Assembly: GCA_024637195.1 (NCBI GenBank)
Contig: JAGXFN010000006.1
Coordinates: 248,001-312,000 of the forward strand
DNA length: 64,000 nucleotides
Direction of reading: 5' to 3'
Source: Arcobacter sp.
GTDB taxonomy: Bacteria > Campylobacterota > Campylobacteria > Campylobacterales > Sulfurimonadaceae
Part shown: in pieces, positions 53,483-63,297 of the stretch
How the letters are laid out: the number at the start of each line of letters is the position of its first letter
How positions within the stretch are numbered: the first letter of the stretch is position 1
Position numbers and translations under genes: made by a program
The notes under the pieces: generated by a model
What the model was told of the DNA's origin: nothing
Databases searched by the model: none
Seen by the model: only the letters and a program-made list of their open reading frames with translations

Positions 53483-55327
53483 ATGCTTGAATTTAAAGAT
53501 CTGTTGCCTTATACAAAAAAACTAAAACTTCTGTGCATTGACGGCGACGATGCTGTTAGACACTCTCTCGTAAAAACATTCAGCCGTATCTTCGCTCAGG
53601 TGGATGAAGCGGCAAATGGATATGACGGCTTAAACCACTACAAAATAAATCAGCACGATCTTATTATTACTGAGATAGACCTTGCCAGCTACGCTGCTGC
53701 AGCAATGGTTGAACAGATCAAAAAGATCTCCCCCTCTCAACGCCTTATCGTAATCTCAAAGACATACGATGCCGACACTCTTTTGCAGTGGAGCAATATG
53801 GGCATTGACGGATTTATTCCAAAACCCATCAGCATGCAGATGCTTCTTGAGTGCATGTACAAAAGCTGTGTGCAGCTTTACAGTGTGGCGCAAAAAACAC
53901 AGCAAGCGAATGCTTCTGAGCAGATCAAAGCACAAAAAAGACAGCTTCAAGAGCATTATGAAGCGAATGAAAAAAAACTGACTGAAGCGCTCACTTATGA
54001 GAGAAAGCGTTTGGGACGCCTGCTTGGACAGGAGCGAGAGTTTCAGCTGCGTTTGAGCGAGCAGGCACTGCGTATAGAGGAGATTAGACTTAAAGATGAT
54101 CTCACCGGCTTGGCCAATACGCATGCATTGCGAGAGTCCATGGCAAAAGAGGGCAAGAAAGCGCTCTTGTTTTTAGACATCGACCATTTTGACAGCATTA
54201 ACACGCTTTACGGCATGGGGTACGGAAACAGAGTGCTCAAAGAGACCGCGTCGCGCTTAAAGCGTTTTCTTCCTAGCAATTCAGAGCTGTTTAGGATCAG
54301 TGCCGATGAGTTTGTTGTTTTGATCTTTTCTCCAACATCCAACCAGGAACTGCTGCTCTCCCAGCAGATCATAGCGATGTTCAAGGAGACTCCGGTGCTT
54401 GCCGGCGATATTGAATTTGACATCAGCTTCTCCATCGGTATGGATACAGGAGAGCATAATAGACTCTTCATTCATGCCAAAACAGCTTCTGAAGAGGCAA
54501 AAGAGAGGGGCAGAGGCCAGTTGGTCGTCTTCCAAAACAATTCAAAATATGTTCAGCAGCAAAGAGCCGCGCTCTCTTGGATACAGACGGTGAAAGACGC
54601 GCTTAAAAATGATCGTGTCATGTCCTATTATCAGCCCATTTATTCCAACAAAACAGGCAGTATAGAGAAGTATGAAGCGCTCTGCCGTATCTTGGACAAG
54701 GAAGGAAATGTCCTTGATGCAAGTACAGCTGGAGACTCTGTACGCTTGTCCGGGTTGACGACCAAGATTACGCGGGTGATAATCGACAAGGCATTCAAGT
54801 ATTTCCAATCCAACGCTTATGCGTTTACATTAAATGTTTCGGCTCAGGATTTTAATGAAAACTACCTCGAAGAGTTCTTGACCTATAAGTGTGATTATTA
54901 CCATGTAGAACCCAAGCGCGTTTATATCGAAGTAGTCGAGAATATTGCGTTAAAGAGAGAAAATGAGACATTGGCACAGATAAAACGTTTGCGTTCACGC
55001 GGTTTCAATATCACTCTGGATGATTTTGGTGTAGAGCAGTCTGTTTTTAGCCGCCTGCTTCGATCAGAAGCGAAGACGATTAAAATAGACAGCTCATTTA
55101 TCAAAAACCTTGACACCAATCTCTCGCACCAAATGATCGTTGAAAATATTGTTGCTTTTGCCAAACGGATCGGAGCAGAGACGATCGCAGAGTATGTCGA
55201 TACGAAACAGCTGCAAGAGAAAGTTGTTGAGCTTGGGATCAGCTATTCGCAAGGGAAGTATATAGGCGAGGCAAGCGCGCAGATAGACTTTAAGCCGGGC
55301 TCATCGGCTAACAATGTCGCTGTATAG
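53483..55327 (+). CDS. REC-like, GGDEF-like and EAL protein with Glu at the phospho-acceptor
   Basis: The 614-residue protein has a receiver-like domain (14-130) with the acidic residues (CIDGDD) and lysine (IPKPIS), but E64 replaces the aspartate (ITEIDLA). A coiled coil (about 140-205) leads to a GGDEF-like domain with SADEF, then an EAL domain (about 365-600) with YEALCRI, LNVSAQDF, YIEVVENI, LDDFGV, IKIDSSF, AEYVDT and YSQGKY. The catalytic residues are kept, so a phosphodiesterase is likely. ATG at 53483 (GGAGGT five bases upstream) is chosen. It is a tandem duplicate of the preceding gene. Confidence 0.92.
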   Translation: MLEFKDLLPYTKKLKLLCIDGDDAVRHSLVKTFSRIFAQVDEAANGYDGLNHYKINQHDLIITEIDLASYAAAAMVEQIKKISPSQRLIVISKTYDADTLLQWSNMGIDGFIPKPISMQMLLECMYKSCVQLYSVAQKTQQANASEQIKAQKRQLQEHYEANEKKLTEALTYERKRLGRLLGQEREFQLRLSEQALRIEEIRLKDDLTGLANTHALRESMAKEGKKALLFLDIDHFDSINTLYGMGYGNRVLKETASRLKRFLPSNSELFRISADEFVVLIFSPTSNQELLLSQQIIAMFKETPVLAGDIEFDISFSIGMDTGEHNRLFIHAKTASEEAKERGRGQLVVFQNNSKYVQQQRAALSWIQTVKDALKNDRVMSYYQPIYSNKTGSIEKYEALCRILDKEGNVLDASTAGDSVRLSGLTTKITRVIIDKAFKYFQSNAYAFTLNVSAQDFNENYLEEFLTYKCDYYHVEPKRVYIEVVENIALKRENETLAQIKRLRSRGFNITLDDFGVEQSVFSRLLRSEAKTIKIDSSFIKNLDTNLSHQMIVENIVAFAKRIGAETIAEYVDTKQLQEKVVELGISYSQGKYIGEASAQIDFKPGSSANNVAV

Positions 55328-55344
55328 CTGCTCTTAAAGGCAGC
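55327..55344 (+). terminator. Weak hairpin between the EAL gene and yggS
   Basis: GCTGC/GCAGC stem with an eight-base loop directly at the EAL stop. The genes converge here. There is no good T-run on the plus strand. Confidence 0.3.
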
Positions 55345-55362
55345 CTCGGACCGTAAAAAAAA

Positions 55363-56037
55363 CTATTCCGGAAACATCACGGAGCCCAAACGGACCATAT
55401 TGGAGCCGCATTTGATGGCAAGTTCAAAATCCCCGCTCATCCCCATAGAACAGATGTCAGCACCTTCAAGCTCTTTGAAAATATCATATGTGGTCTCAAA
55501 ACTCTTCTGAATGATCTTTTGCTCTTGTGAATGCGCACCGATACTCATGACACCTCTAAGTACGATATTTGGGCAGGTCTCTTTGATCTGAGCATAAATA
55601 TCCTTGGCCATTTCGGGCATCACACCGCTTTTAGTCTCCTCTTTGGCCGAATTGACCTGAAGCAGACACTCCATGCTCGTAGCTTTGACTTCCAGGCGCT
55701 GCTGAAGTGCCTTGGCCAGTTCGAGCGAGTCAAGACTTTGGAAAAGAAAAGGATCGGCCTCGATAAGCTGGTTTATCTTGTTTTTTTGAAGGGTACCGAT
55801 AAAGTGCCACTCCAGCGGAAGATCGATCAGGTTTTTACTTTTTGTGAGGAGGTCTTGAACCTTATTCTCGCCAAAGGCACGCTGCCCGATCTGATACAAG
55901 TCTTTGATTGCAGCTTCATTTGAGTATTTGCTGACAGCGACAATCTTGACGATATGGTGCTCGCTGAGTGAGATACGTGCAGTTTCTACACGCTGAATAA
56001 TACCGTCAAGATAAATTTTATACGCTTCTATGTTCAT
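55363..56037 (-). CDS. YggS-family pyridoxal phosphate homeostasis protein
   Basis: The 224-residue protein binds PLP at the lysine in VKIVAVSKYSNEAAIKDL, with FGENKVQDL, WHFIGTLQKNKI and MGMSGDFELAIKCGSNMVRLG, all family marks. It buffers free PLP. ATG at 56037 fits the family start; a longer in-frame extension to 56109 lies in the rseP gene and is not conserved. It is six bases after rseP. Confidence 0.94.
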   Translation of the reverse strand: MNIEAYKIYLDGIIQRVETARISLSEHHIVKIVAVSKYSNEAAIKDLYQIGQRAFGENKVQDLLTKSKNLIDLPLEWHFIGTLQKNKINQLIEADPFLFQSLDSLELAKALQQRLEVKATSMECLLQVNSAKEETKSGVMPEMAKDIYAQIKETCPNIVLRGVMSIGAHSQEQKIIQKSFETTYDIFKELEGADICSMGMSGDFELAIKCGSNMVRLGSVMFPE

Positions 56038-56042
56038 GGTTT

Positions 56043-57092
56043 CTATCCTATTAATCGTGTGATATCGTTGTACAGTCCCAGGGACATAAGCGCAATAAGA
56101 AGCACCCACCCGCCGATGGTCAGACGCACAAGCATCGCTTCGGTAGGGGCGCGGCGAAAAACCATCTCATAGAGGTTAAACATGATGTGTCCGCCGTCCA
56201 GAGCAGGAATAGGCAGGAGATTTAAAACACCCAGGTTCACAGAGATCAGAGCAGCAAAGAAAAATACCGCCATCCATCCCTGATCGCTTGCATCGGCTGT
56301 TATCTTGACGATGCTGATAACGCCGCCGAGATCTTTTGCGGGAACATCGCCCAAAAGAAGCCGTTTAACGCCGCCAAAGATAAGCGTAGAGGCCCAGACG
56401 GTCTTGTCCCAGGCATAGGCAAAAGAGTTTTGGACCTCCAGGGTCTTGGAAACGCCTGCCGCACCAATGCCTATCATACGCCGTTGGATACTCTCGTTGA
56501 AGTCGTTGCGGGCCTCGCGCATTTTCGGAGTTATGGTGAAGTTTTGAAGATAACTGTCACGCTCAACGACGATACTCAGCACGCCCGAAGAGTCTGAGAT
56601 CGCCTTAGCCATCTCTTCCCAGCTCTCAATCTTGATGCCGTTGATCTCGGTGACGATATCCTGACGCTGCAGACCGGCCTGCTGGGCAGGTGAATCTTTC
56701 ACAACTTCACCGATAACAGGCGAAAGCACCTGCGGACCGCCTAAGGCGATCAGCCAAAAAAGAAAAAGTGCAAGTAGAAAATTTGCAAAAGGACCTGCGA
56801 GCAGGATAACGATCCTTTGCCAGGGTTTTTTAACATTATAGGAATCGCTGTCCAGACTGAGAGCTGAGGGGTCGGTATCGTCCTGTCCCTTCATCTGTAC
56901 GTAGCCGCCTAGAGGGATCATCGCAATACGCCACTGCGTATTTTTCCACTCAAATGATGCGATCTTTTTTCCAAAACCAATACTGAAGACCTTCACGCAG
57001 ACGCCCATGGCACGTGCTGCCAAAAAGTGGCCCAACTCATGGAAAAAGATCAAAAAAGAGAGAACGAGTAAAGAAACAAACCAGCCCATCAT
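56043..57092 (-). CDS. rseP: Site-2 protease RseP (M50)
   Basis: The 349-residue membrane protease has the zinc motif FFHELGHFLAARAMG (HExxH in the first helix), a periplasmic PDZ domain (VKDSPAQQAGLQRQDIVTEING in parts) and NLLPIPALDGGHIMF with the third zinc ligand. It cuts membrane-spanning regulators and leftover signal peptides. ATGATG at the start overlaps the pgsA stop. Confidence 0.95.
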   Translation of the reverse strand: MMGWFVSLLVLSFLIFFHELGHFLAARAMGVCVKVFSIGFGKKIASFEWKNTQWRIAMIPLGGYVQMKGQDDTDPSALSLDSDSYNVKKPWQRIVILLAGPFANFLLALFLFWLIALGGPQVLSPVIGEVVKDSPAQQAGLQRQDIVTEINGIKIESWEEMAKAISDSSGVLSIVVERDSYLQNFTITPKMREARNDFNESIQRRMIGIGAAGVSKTLEVQNSFAYAWDKTVWASTLIFGGVKRLLLGDVPAKDLGGVISIVKITADASDQGWMAVFFFAALISVNLGVLNLLPIPALDGGHIMFNLYEMVFRRAPTEAMLVRLTIGGWVLLIALMSLGLYNDITRLIG

Positions 57093-57655
57093 CTATCCTT
57101 TAAGGCTTTGATCAAACCGACTACATATTCTGCGCCGGAGTAGATCGTAAGGGCAACGGCAAGCCAGAGCAGCGCTCCTGCATACGGCCAGTGCATGATG
57201 AGAAAACCGATCGCGACCATTTGGAAAACAGTTTTTACCTTTCCCGCGAATGAGGCACTGACATCAATGCCTTCTGCAACAGCGATGGTTCTAAGACCCG
57301 TGATAAACAGCTCACGAATAATGATGATATAAACGGCCCAGGCAGAGGCATCTCCCACGACTACAAGCGCCAAAAAAGCGCCGATAGTCAGCATCTTGTC
57401 CGCAAGCGGATCAAGGACCTTGCCAAGAGGTGTGATCTGGTCAAAGGTGCGGGCGATATAGCCGTCAAAAAAGTCGGTGATACTGGCCAGAACAAAGAGC
57501 AAAGCAGCGAAATAGTATACCCAGGTAATGTGTATCTCCTGCGCGGTGAAATATTCAGGAGTAATGATCACCCAAAACATAAGAGGGGCGATAAGGATAC
57601 GCAAAAATGCTAAGAAGTTTGGAATATTGAGGATTTGTTTTTTAGTGTCAGGCAT
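57089..57655 (-). CDS. pgsA: Phosphatidylglycerophosphate synthase
   Basis: The protein of about 188 residues is a CDP-alcohol phosphotransferase with the family motif DFFDGYIARTFDQITPLGKVLDPLADKML (the DG..AR and G..D..D elements, in parts) and several membrane helices. It makes phosphatidylglycerol phosphate. I chose ATG at 57655 because the family starts near NIPNFLA; ATG at 57694 is also in frame, and neither has a clear ribosome site. Confidence 0.92.
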   Translation of the reverse strand: MPDTKKQILNIPNFLAFLRILIAPLMFWVIITPEYFTAQEIHITWVYYFAALLFVLASITDFFDGYIARTFDQITPLGKVLDPLADKMLTIGAFLALVVVGDASAWAVYIIIIRELFITGLRTIAVAEGIDVSASFAGKVKTVFQMVAIGFLIMHWPYAGALLWLAVALTIYSGAEYVVGLIKALKDR

Positions 57656-57725
57656 AATATAAGCTTTGTATAAAATTTTCGACAAGACTTGCATGGAAGT
57701 TTTGTCGAATACGAGAGTTTTTAAA

Positions 57726-58493
57726 TTATTGGAAAGTTGTTCCGCCGTCTATAACGATTGTCTGTCCTGTAAGCCAGCTTGAGGCATTTGAACATAAGAA
57801 GAGACACGCCCCCGTAAGATCTTGTGCCTCGCCCATACGACTAAGCGGAGAACGTCTGACGACTTCAGATTTGACTTCTGCATAGTTTGGAAAGGCTTTC
57901 AAGGCATCGGTGTCGATCGGACCGCCGCTGACAGCGTTGACGCGGATCCCTTTTTCGCCGAGCTCTGCTGCAGCGTAGCGTACCATCGCTTCGACAGCTG
58001 CTTTATTGGTACCGTGGCCGGCATAGTTTGGGGTATAGACAAGATTTCCGGTCGAGCTCATCGAGATGATAGAGCCGCCGCCGACCTTTTCCATGCGCTT
58101 TACCGCTTCTTGTGCGCCGACAACAAAGGCATCGACAGTAGCAATATAGATATTGTTAAGACCCTTTGGCTTCAAGCGCATGAAAGGACCGAAACCGCCG
58201 ACAACAGCGCGTCCTGAAATGATCGCATTGGAGATAAAGTAGTCCAAACGGTCAAAATCTTCATCAAATGCTTTGTAGACCTCTTTATACTCTTCCGGCT
58301 CAAGTATATTGAGTTTGTAGGCACGTGCCTTGACACCATGTTTTGATTGGACATCGGCAATGATCTCATTGGCAACAGCGTCGTTAGAGTTATAGGTAAA
58401 TGCGACATTCACACCCTGTTCTGCAAAAGCATACACAATTGCTTTGCCGATTCCGCGTGTTCCGCCGCTTATTAAAAGAGTCTTTCCTTGCAT
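57726..58493 (-). CDS. SDR-family reductase, FabL-like enoyl-ACP reductase
   Basis: The 255-residue protein has a short-chain dehydrogenase fold with ISGGTRGIGKAIV for NAD(P)H and the pair Y157-x6-K164 (YAGHGTNKAA). The six-residue gap, rather than YxxxK, is typical of enoyl-ACP reductases such as FabI and FabL, so a role in fatty-acid elongation is inferred. C. jejuni has, as I recall, an SDR oxidoreductase next to dapA in the same way. It is coupled to dapA through a TAATG junction. Confidence 0.85.
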   Translation of the reverse strand: MQGKTLLISGGTRGIGKAIVYAFAEQGVNVAFTYNSNDAVANEIIADVQSKHGVKARAYKLNILEPEEYKEVYKAFDEDFDRLDYFISNAIISGRAVVGGFGPFMRLKPKGLNNIYIATVDAFVVGAQEAVKRMEKVGGGSIISMSSTGNLVYTPNYAGHGTNKAAVEAMVRYAAAELGEKGIRVNAVSGGPIDTDALKAFPNYAEVKSEVVRRSPLSRMGEAQDLTGACLFLCSNASSWLTGQTIVIDGGTTFQ

Positions 58494-59386
58494 TATAATC
58501 CTTTGATCTCGTATTGATTTAGTACTTTTTCTATAGCTTTCATATTCTCTACGCTGGGCTGAAGAAGAGGAAGTCTATATTCAAGCGTTGAGATAAGGCC
58601 GGCAATATACATCGCCGCCTTGATCGGTATTGGGTTTGATTCGCAGAACATCATACTGTTGATCGGATAAAGCTTGTCGTTAAGTGCTTTTGATGCTGTA
58701 AAGTCACCCTCGAGAGCCTTGTGGACCAGCTCGCTTTTTAGATCCGGCAGTAAGTTCGCCGTCACCGAGGTGATGCCTGCGCCACCATTGGCCAAAACAG
58801 GGTAGTCGATCGCATCGTCACCGCTGAAAACAGCCAGATCAGGCCGGCGAGAGAGAAGCTCGACTGTACGTTCGATACTGCCCGTAGCCTCCTTGATGCC
58901 ATAAATATTTTTCACATCATCAAAAAGTCTGATTACCGTGTCCGCACAGATGTCTACGCCGGTTCGTCCGGGTACATTGTAGAGCATAAAAGGCAGCTCA
59001 CCGACGGAATTCGCTATCGCCTTGTAGTGCTGATAGAGTCCTTCCTGGGAAGGTTTGTTATAGTAGGGACTGACGGAAAATATGGCGTCCACACCTGATC
59101 TTTGGGCATGCTTGGCGATGTCGATCGCTTCTGCCGTTGCATTGCTTCCTGCGCCGGCCAAGACCTTTGTCCCGGTATTTTTGCATACTTCAACAGCGAT
59201 CTCTATACATCGTTTATGCTCGTCATGAGTCAAGGTAGCGCTTTCGCCCGTAGTGCCGACCGGACAGACCGCATCGATGCCGTTGGCGATTTGGCGTCTG
59301 ATCAGAGCTGCGTAGGAAGCCTCGTCCAATTGCCCATTCTTAAAGGGTGTAATAAGTGCTGTCGTAGCTCCCGTTACTTTATTCAT
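58493..59386 (-). CDS. dapA: 4-hydroxy-tetrahydrodipicolinate synthase
   Basis: The 297-residue class I aldolase has the Schiff-base lysine in IYGIKEATGS, the active-site tyrosine in MLYNVPGRTG and the pyruvate-binding GTTGESATL. It starts diaminopimelate and lysine synthesis. It is joined to the M16 peptidase gene by ATGA and to the reductase gene by TAATG. Confidence 0.97.
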   Translation of the reverse strand: MNKVTGATTALITPFKNGQLDEASYAALIRRQIANGIDAVCPVGTTGESATLTHDEHKRCIEIAVEVCKNTGTKVLAGAGSNATAEAIDIAKHAQRSGVDAIFSVSPYYNKPSQEGLYQHYKAIANSVGELPFMLYNVPGRTGVDICADTVIRLFDDVKNIYGIKEATGSIERTVELLSRRPDLAVFSGDDAIDYPVLANGGAGITSVTANLLPDLKSELVHKALEGDFTASKALNDKLYPINSMMFCESNPIPIKAAMYIAGLISTLEYRLPLLQPSVENMKAIEKVLNQYEIKGL

Positions 59387-60732
59387 TTTTCACCTTTTCG
59401 TAAAATTACAGTTGTGGATTGTGTCTCATCGAAATATTTTAATGCAATCTCTTGTATATCTTTTGGAGTCAAGGCATTGATATTGTCTTCATAATGCATC
59501 AAAGGCTCGAGATCTCCGCGGGCGAGATAGCCGCCAAACAGATCAGATACTGATGAGGAGCTCTCAAGGGAGTGGATGAAGTCAGACTTTGTGTTTATCT
59601 TCACCTTGGTCAACTCTTCCTCTTCAACGTGTTTGCTTTTGAGCTGTTCGATCTGTGCGAGTATCTCTTTTTCTACCTCTTCGGCAGTGACCCCAGGATT
59701 ACAGACAGCCATAAAGATGAAAAGACCCGGATCGATGTTTTCCATATTGTAGGCATAGATCTGGTTGGCCAGGCGCTTTTCATTCACCAAGCCTTGGTAC
59801 AGACGTGAGCTTTTCCCCGAACTGAGCATCTCGCTGATCGCGGAAAGGGCAGGCTGGTCCTTATGCAAAAAGTTGGGTATATGGTAAGTAATAGCCAGCA
59901 TCTCAACTTCGCTCTCTTTGTAAACGATCAGACGCTTTGCCCCATCTTGTCTCGGCTCGATCATATGTACTGGCGGGATCTTCTTTTTGTTTTCTATCGT
60001 CTCGAAACGCTTTTTGGCAAGGGCAAAGACATCTTCTGCCTTCACATCGCCGGTAACGACTACGATGGCATTTTTCGGCTGATAGTAGGTCTGATGAAAG
60101 CTTTTGATATCTTCGAGTGTCCAGTTTTGGATATCACCCATAAAACCGATCGGCGTCCAGTGGTAGGGATGGTAAAGATAGGCATTGTTGAAAAGTCTAA
60201 AATACATATACCCCAGAGGAGAGTTGTCGGTTCTCCAGCGGCGCTCTTCTGCCACAACATTACGCTCGGGCTGAAACTCGTCGTCTTGAAGCTTGAGACT
60301 TTCCATCAGTTCGCCGAAAAGATCGAGTGATTTCGGAAGGTTTTTAGATGAACTTTTGATGAAGTAGTGGGTGTAGTCAAAACCGGTAGAGGCATTGCTA
60401 AGACCGCCCATCCCTTTGACTATTTCATCGAATTCGCCTGACTTTAGGTTGTCTGTCGATTTGAAGTTCATGTGCTCAAGCATGTGAGCTATTCCGCTTT
60501 TGCCCATGACTTCATTACGGCTTCCGACCTTGTAGAAGATGTCAGTAGAGATAACGCTGGTATTGTTTTCCATAGGAACAACAACGACTTGCAGACCATT
60601 TGAGAGGGTCTGTGTTTGATAACTCGGTAAAGATGCCGCCACAATTACTCCTGTGCTAAAAATTATAGAACTTAATAGTTTGATGCCAAATCCTTTGAAT
60701 GATTTGTGCGAGAGGGTGCTGTTGTCTCTCAT
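59383..60732 (-). CDS. M16-family zinc peptidase
   Basis: The 449-residue protein has a signal peptide (about residues 1-33) and the inverted zinc motif HMLEHMNF (HxxEH), with the downstream glutamate in the ERNVVAEERRW region. Family members (pitrilysin-like) degrade or process periplasmic peptides. It shares ATGA junctions with pyrD and dapA, as in C. jejuni to my recollection. Confidence 0.94.
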   Translation of the reverse strand: MRDNSTLSHKSFKGFGIKLLSSIIFSTGVIVAASLPSYQTQTLSNGLQVVVVPMENNTSVISTDIFYKVGSRNEVMGKSGIAHMLEHMNFKSTDNLKSGEFDEIVKGMGGLSNASTGFDYTHYFIKSSSKNLPKSLDLFGELMESLKLQDDEFQPERNVVAEERRWRTDNSPLGYMYFRLFNNAYLYHPYHWTPIGFMGDIQNWTLEDIKSFHQTYYQPKNAIVVVTGDVKAEDVFALAKKRFETIENKKKIPPVHMIEPRQDGAKRLIVYKESEVEMLAITYHIPNFLHKDQPALSAISEMLSSGKSSRLYQGLVNEKRLANQIYAYNMENIDPGLFIFMAVCNPGVTAEEVEKEILAQIEQLKSKHVEEEELTKVKINTKSDFIHSLESSSSVSDLFGGYLARGDLEPLMHYEDNINALTPKDIQEIALKYFDETQSTTVILRKGEK

Positions 60733-61787
60733 TTTCTGTCCGCACCGACAGCGTCGCTGATGCTGTTAAATCCATCGGCGTGCAAAAGTTCGATGAGTCC
60801 GAGGTTGATGTCTCGGATCAGTGTCGGACCGTGGTAGATGAGCGCTGAATAGACCTGAACCAAAGATGCGCCGGCCTTGATGCGTCTGTAGGCCTCCTGC
60901 GCAGAGTCTATCCCGCCAACTGAGATCAGTGTCGTCTTGCCGTAGAGCTCTTTTGCTATAGCCTCGAAGATCTTGAAACTCTTCTCTTTCAAGACAGCGC
61001 CGCTGATTCCGCCGATCTCTTTAGGTTCACTGACAAGTGTGTAGTCAATCGTCGTATTGGTGGCAATAATACCCGCAGCTCCGGCCTTGACTGCCATAGC
61101 AGAGAGCTCGACGGCTTGTTTTGGTGTCATATCCGGAGCTATCTTAAGGAGTATCGGCTTGTCTGTCAGAGCCTTTGCCTTGGTAAAAAGCTCATTGATG
61201 AAATCTTCGTTTTGAAGGTCACGCAAACCCGGCGTATTCGGAGAAGAGATGTTGATGACAAGATAGTCGCACAGATCCTTGAAGTTCTTGATAAGCAGAG
61301 TGTAGTCATTGATGGCATCTTTTTCGTCAGTCGTCTTGTTCTTTCCTATGTTGACACCGATAGGCGTCGAAAAAGGGAAACGCTCCATGAGGCGTTTTTT
61401 TACCTTTGACATGCCGTCATTGTTGAAGCCCATCGCATTTTGGATGCTTTCTTCTTCGATATGGCGGAACATACGGGGTTTAGCATTTCCCTCTTGAGAC
61501 TTTGGCGTCACGGTCCCTATCTCGGTAAAGCCAAAGCCCAGAGCCTGAATACCTCGGATCAGTGTCGCATTTTTGTCAAAGCCCGCACCCAGGCCGACCG
61601 GATTTAAAAATGTACGCCCAAAAAGTTCCTGCGAAAGCGACGCGTTCTGGATAAAATGATTTTCGATCCAGGGGTTAAAAGCAGAGGGAAAGATATTGCC
61701 CGCGCGCAAAAAATATTCCACAAGATGGTGGGCTGTCTCGGGCTGAACTTTAAAAAGATAAGGCTTAATCATGGTATATGGGATCAT
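60729..61787 (-). CDS. pyrD: Dihydroorotate dehydrogenase (class 2)
   Basis: The 352-residue FMN enzyme has NPVGLGAGFDKNATLI, the class-2 catalytic serine region VINISSPNTPGLRDLQ, LLKIAPDM, GGISGAVLKEKS and ISVGGIDSAQEAY. The class 2 type is membrane-attached and reduces quinone in pyrimidine synthesis. Starts at 61787 (used) or 61772 are both possible. It leads the pyrD, M16, dapA, reductase run. Confidence 0.95.
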   Translation of the reverse strand: MIPYTMIKPYLFKVQPETAHHLVEYFLRAGNIFPSAFNPWIENHFIQNASLSQELFGRTFLNPVGLGAGFDKNATLIRGIQALGFGFTEIGTVTPKSQEGNAKPRMFRHIEEESIQNAMGFNNDGMSKVKKRLMERFPFSTPIGVNIGKNKTTDEKDAINDYTLLIKNFKDLCDYLVINISSPNTPGLRDLQNEDFINELFTKAKALTDKPILLKIAPDMTPKQAVELSAMAVKAGAAGIIATNTTIDYTLVSEPKEIGGISGAVLKEKSFKIFEAIAKELYGKTTLISVGGIDSAQEAYRRIKAGASLVQVYSALIYHGPTLIRDINLGLIELLHADGFNSISDAVGADRK

Positions 61788-61902
61788 TTATCATCTTTGT
61801 GCGCAAGGAAAATCAGGAAGTTCATTGCTTATTTTTTGATGTGATTATACTGAAAAATCATTAATAGGAGTTTTAATTCTCCCCGATAAGGGGAGAATGG
61901 CA

Positions 61903-63297
61903 CTAGTTTTTCTCCCAAAATGTACCTTCGGGGGTATCCATTATGGAGATATCCAGAGCAAGAAGCTCATCTCTTATCAGATCCGAAGATGCAAAGTCTT
62001 TGGCCGCTTTGGCAAGGCTGCGTTTTTCAATCAGCTCTTCTATCGAAGCTTTGAGCTGCGGCGCGATACCGAACTGAAAATACGCAAAAGGATTTTGTAC
62101 GCCAAAGCCCAAAAGCTTTTCTACATAGCACAGATCAGACAGCGCCTGGCGTTTGGCATTTTTGTCTTTTGGATTGTTGTCTAAGGCTTCGTTGGCAGTC
62201 GAGATCATCTCATCTAGAAGCGAGAGGGCCTTGGAGATATTGAGATCGTCGCTGAGTACCTCGAGAAGCTGTCTTTGCAATGGTGTCTTTTCATCACTTC
62301 CGGCCATACCGAAAAGGCGTTTTTTGAGTCGGTAGAGCTTGTCAAGGCGTTTTTTAGCCGAAAGCAGGTCGATCTCGTTAAAATTAAAATCGCTTCTATA
62401 ATGGGTACTAAGAAGGTAAAAACGCAAGACCTCGCCGTGATAGGAGAGCAGCGCATCTTTGATGAAAAAACTGTTACCAAGACTCTTACTCATCTTTTCG
62501 CCGTTTATGTTGACAAAACCGTTATGCATCCAGTATTTGGCAAGCTCCTGATCTTTGGCACATCGGTGCTGGGCGGCCTCATTTTCATGGTGGGGAAAAA
62601 GAAGGTCTGCTCCGCCGCCGTGAATATCGATCGCGTATTTTCCTTCAACTGCCAGATGTTTTTCGATCATGGCCGCACACTCGGTATGCCACCCCGGACG
62701 CCCTGAAGAAAAAGGTGTCTCATATCTAACCCCCTCGTCAAAATGTTTCCACAGCGCGAAGTCGGCAGGATGTCTTTTAAAGCTGTTTTCTTTGATCCGG
62801 CTCTGCGTCTCGTCTGCGTCTTGACTTCGGTGCGAGATTGTGAGGTATTTTTCATCTTTTTGGGTATCGAAATAGACATCACCTTCTTGGGTCTTGTAGG
62901 CATGTCCCTTGTTGATGAGCGTCTGGATAAGCGAAACCATCGCCTCCATGGATTCGGTGGCTTTTGGCTCGATATCAGGACGGCGGACACCCAGCGCATC
63001 CATGTCGCGGTGGTAGGCATCGGTATAGAACTCGGTCAGCTCTTTGAGACTGAGGCCTTTTTCCAAAAGTTTCTTGACGATCTTGTCATCAATGTCGGTG
63101 ATGTTGCGTGCGAAGGTGACCACCAGGCCCTCGGCCTCAAGGGTACGTACGAGTAAGTCAAAGACCAGCGCGCTTTTAGCATGGCCCAAATGGGCATCAT
63201 CATAAACAGTCGGTCCGCAGACATAAAGTGTTACTTTTCCCGGTGTGATCGGCTCAAACGTCCTTTTTGTTTTGCTGGCAGTGTCATATATAATCAT
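61903..63297 (-). CDS. cysS: Cysteinyl-tRNA synthetase
   Basis: The 464-residue class I synthetase has the HIGH variant DAHLGHAKSALVFD, the zinc ligands in YVCGPTVYDD and GRPGWHTECAAM, HHENEAAQ and the KMSKS motif EKMSKSLGNSF. It charges tRNA-Cys. It overlaps the murJ stop by 14 bases. Confidence 0.97.
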   Translation of the reverse strand: MIIYDTASKTKRTFEPITPGKVTLYVCGPTVYDDAHLGHAKSALVFDLLVRTLEAEGLVVTFARNITDIDDKIVKKLLEKGLSLKELTEFYTDAYHRDMDALGVRRPDIEPKATESMEAMVSLIQTLINKGHAYKTQEGDVYFDTQKDEKYLTISHRSQDADETQSRIKENSFKRHPADFALWKHFDEGVRYETPFSSGRPGWHTECAAMIEKHLAVEGKYAIDIHGGGADLLFPHHENEAAQHRCAKDQELAKYWMHNGFVNINGEKMSKSLGNSFFIKDALLSYHGEVLRFYLLSTHYRSDFNFNEIDLLSAKKRLDKLYRLKKRLFGMAGSDEKTPLQRQLLEVLSDDLNISKALSLLDEMISTANEALDNNPKDKNAKRQALSDLCYVEKLLGFGVQNPFAYFQFGIAPQLKASIEELIEKRSLAKAAKDFASSDLIRDELLALDISIMDTPEGTFWEKN

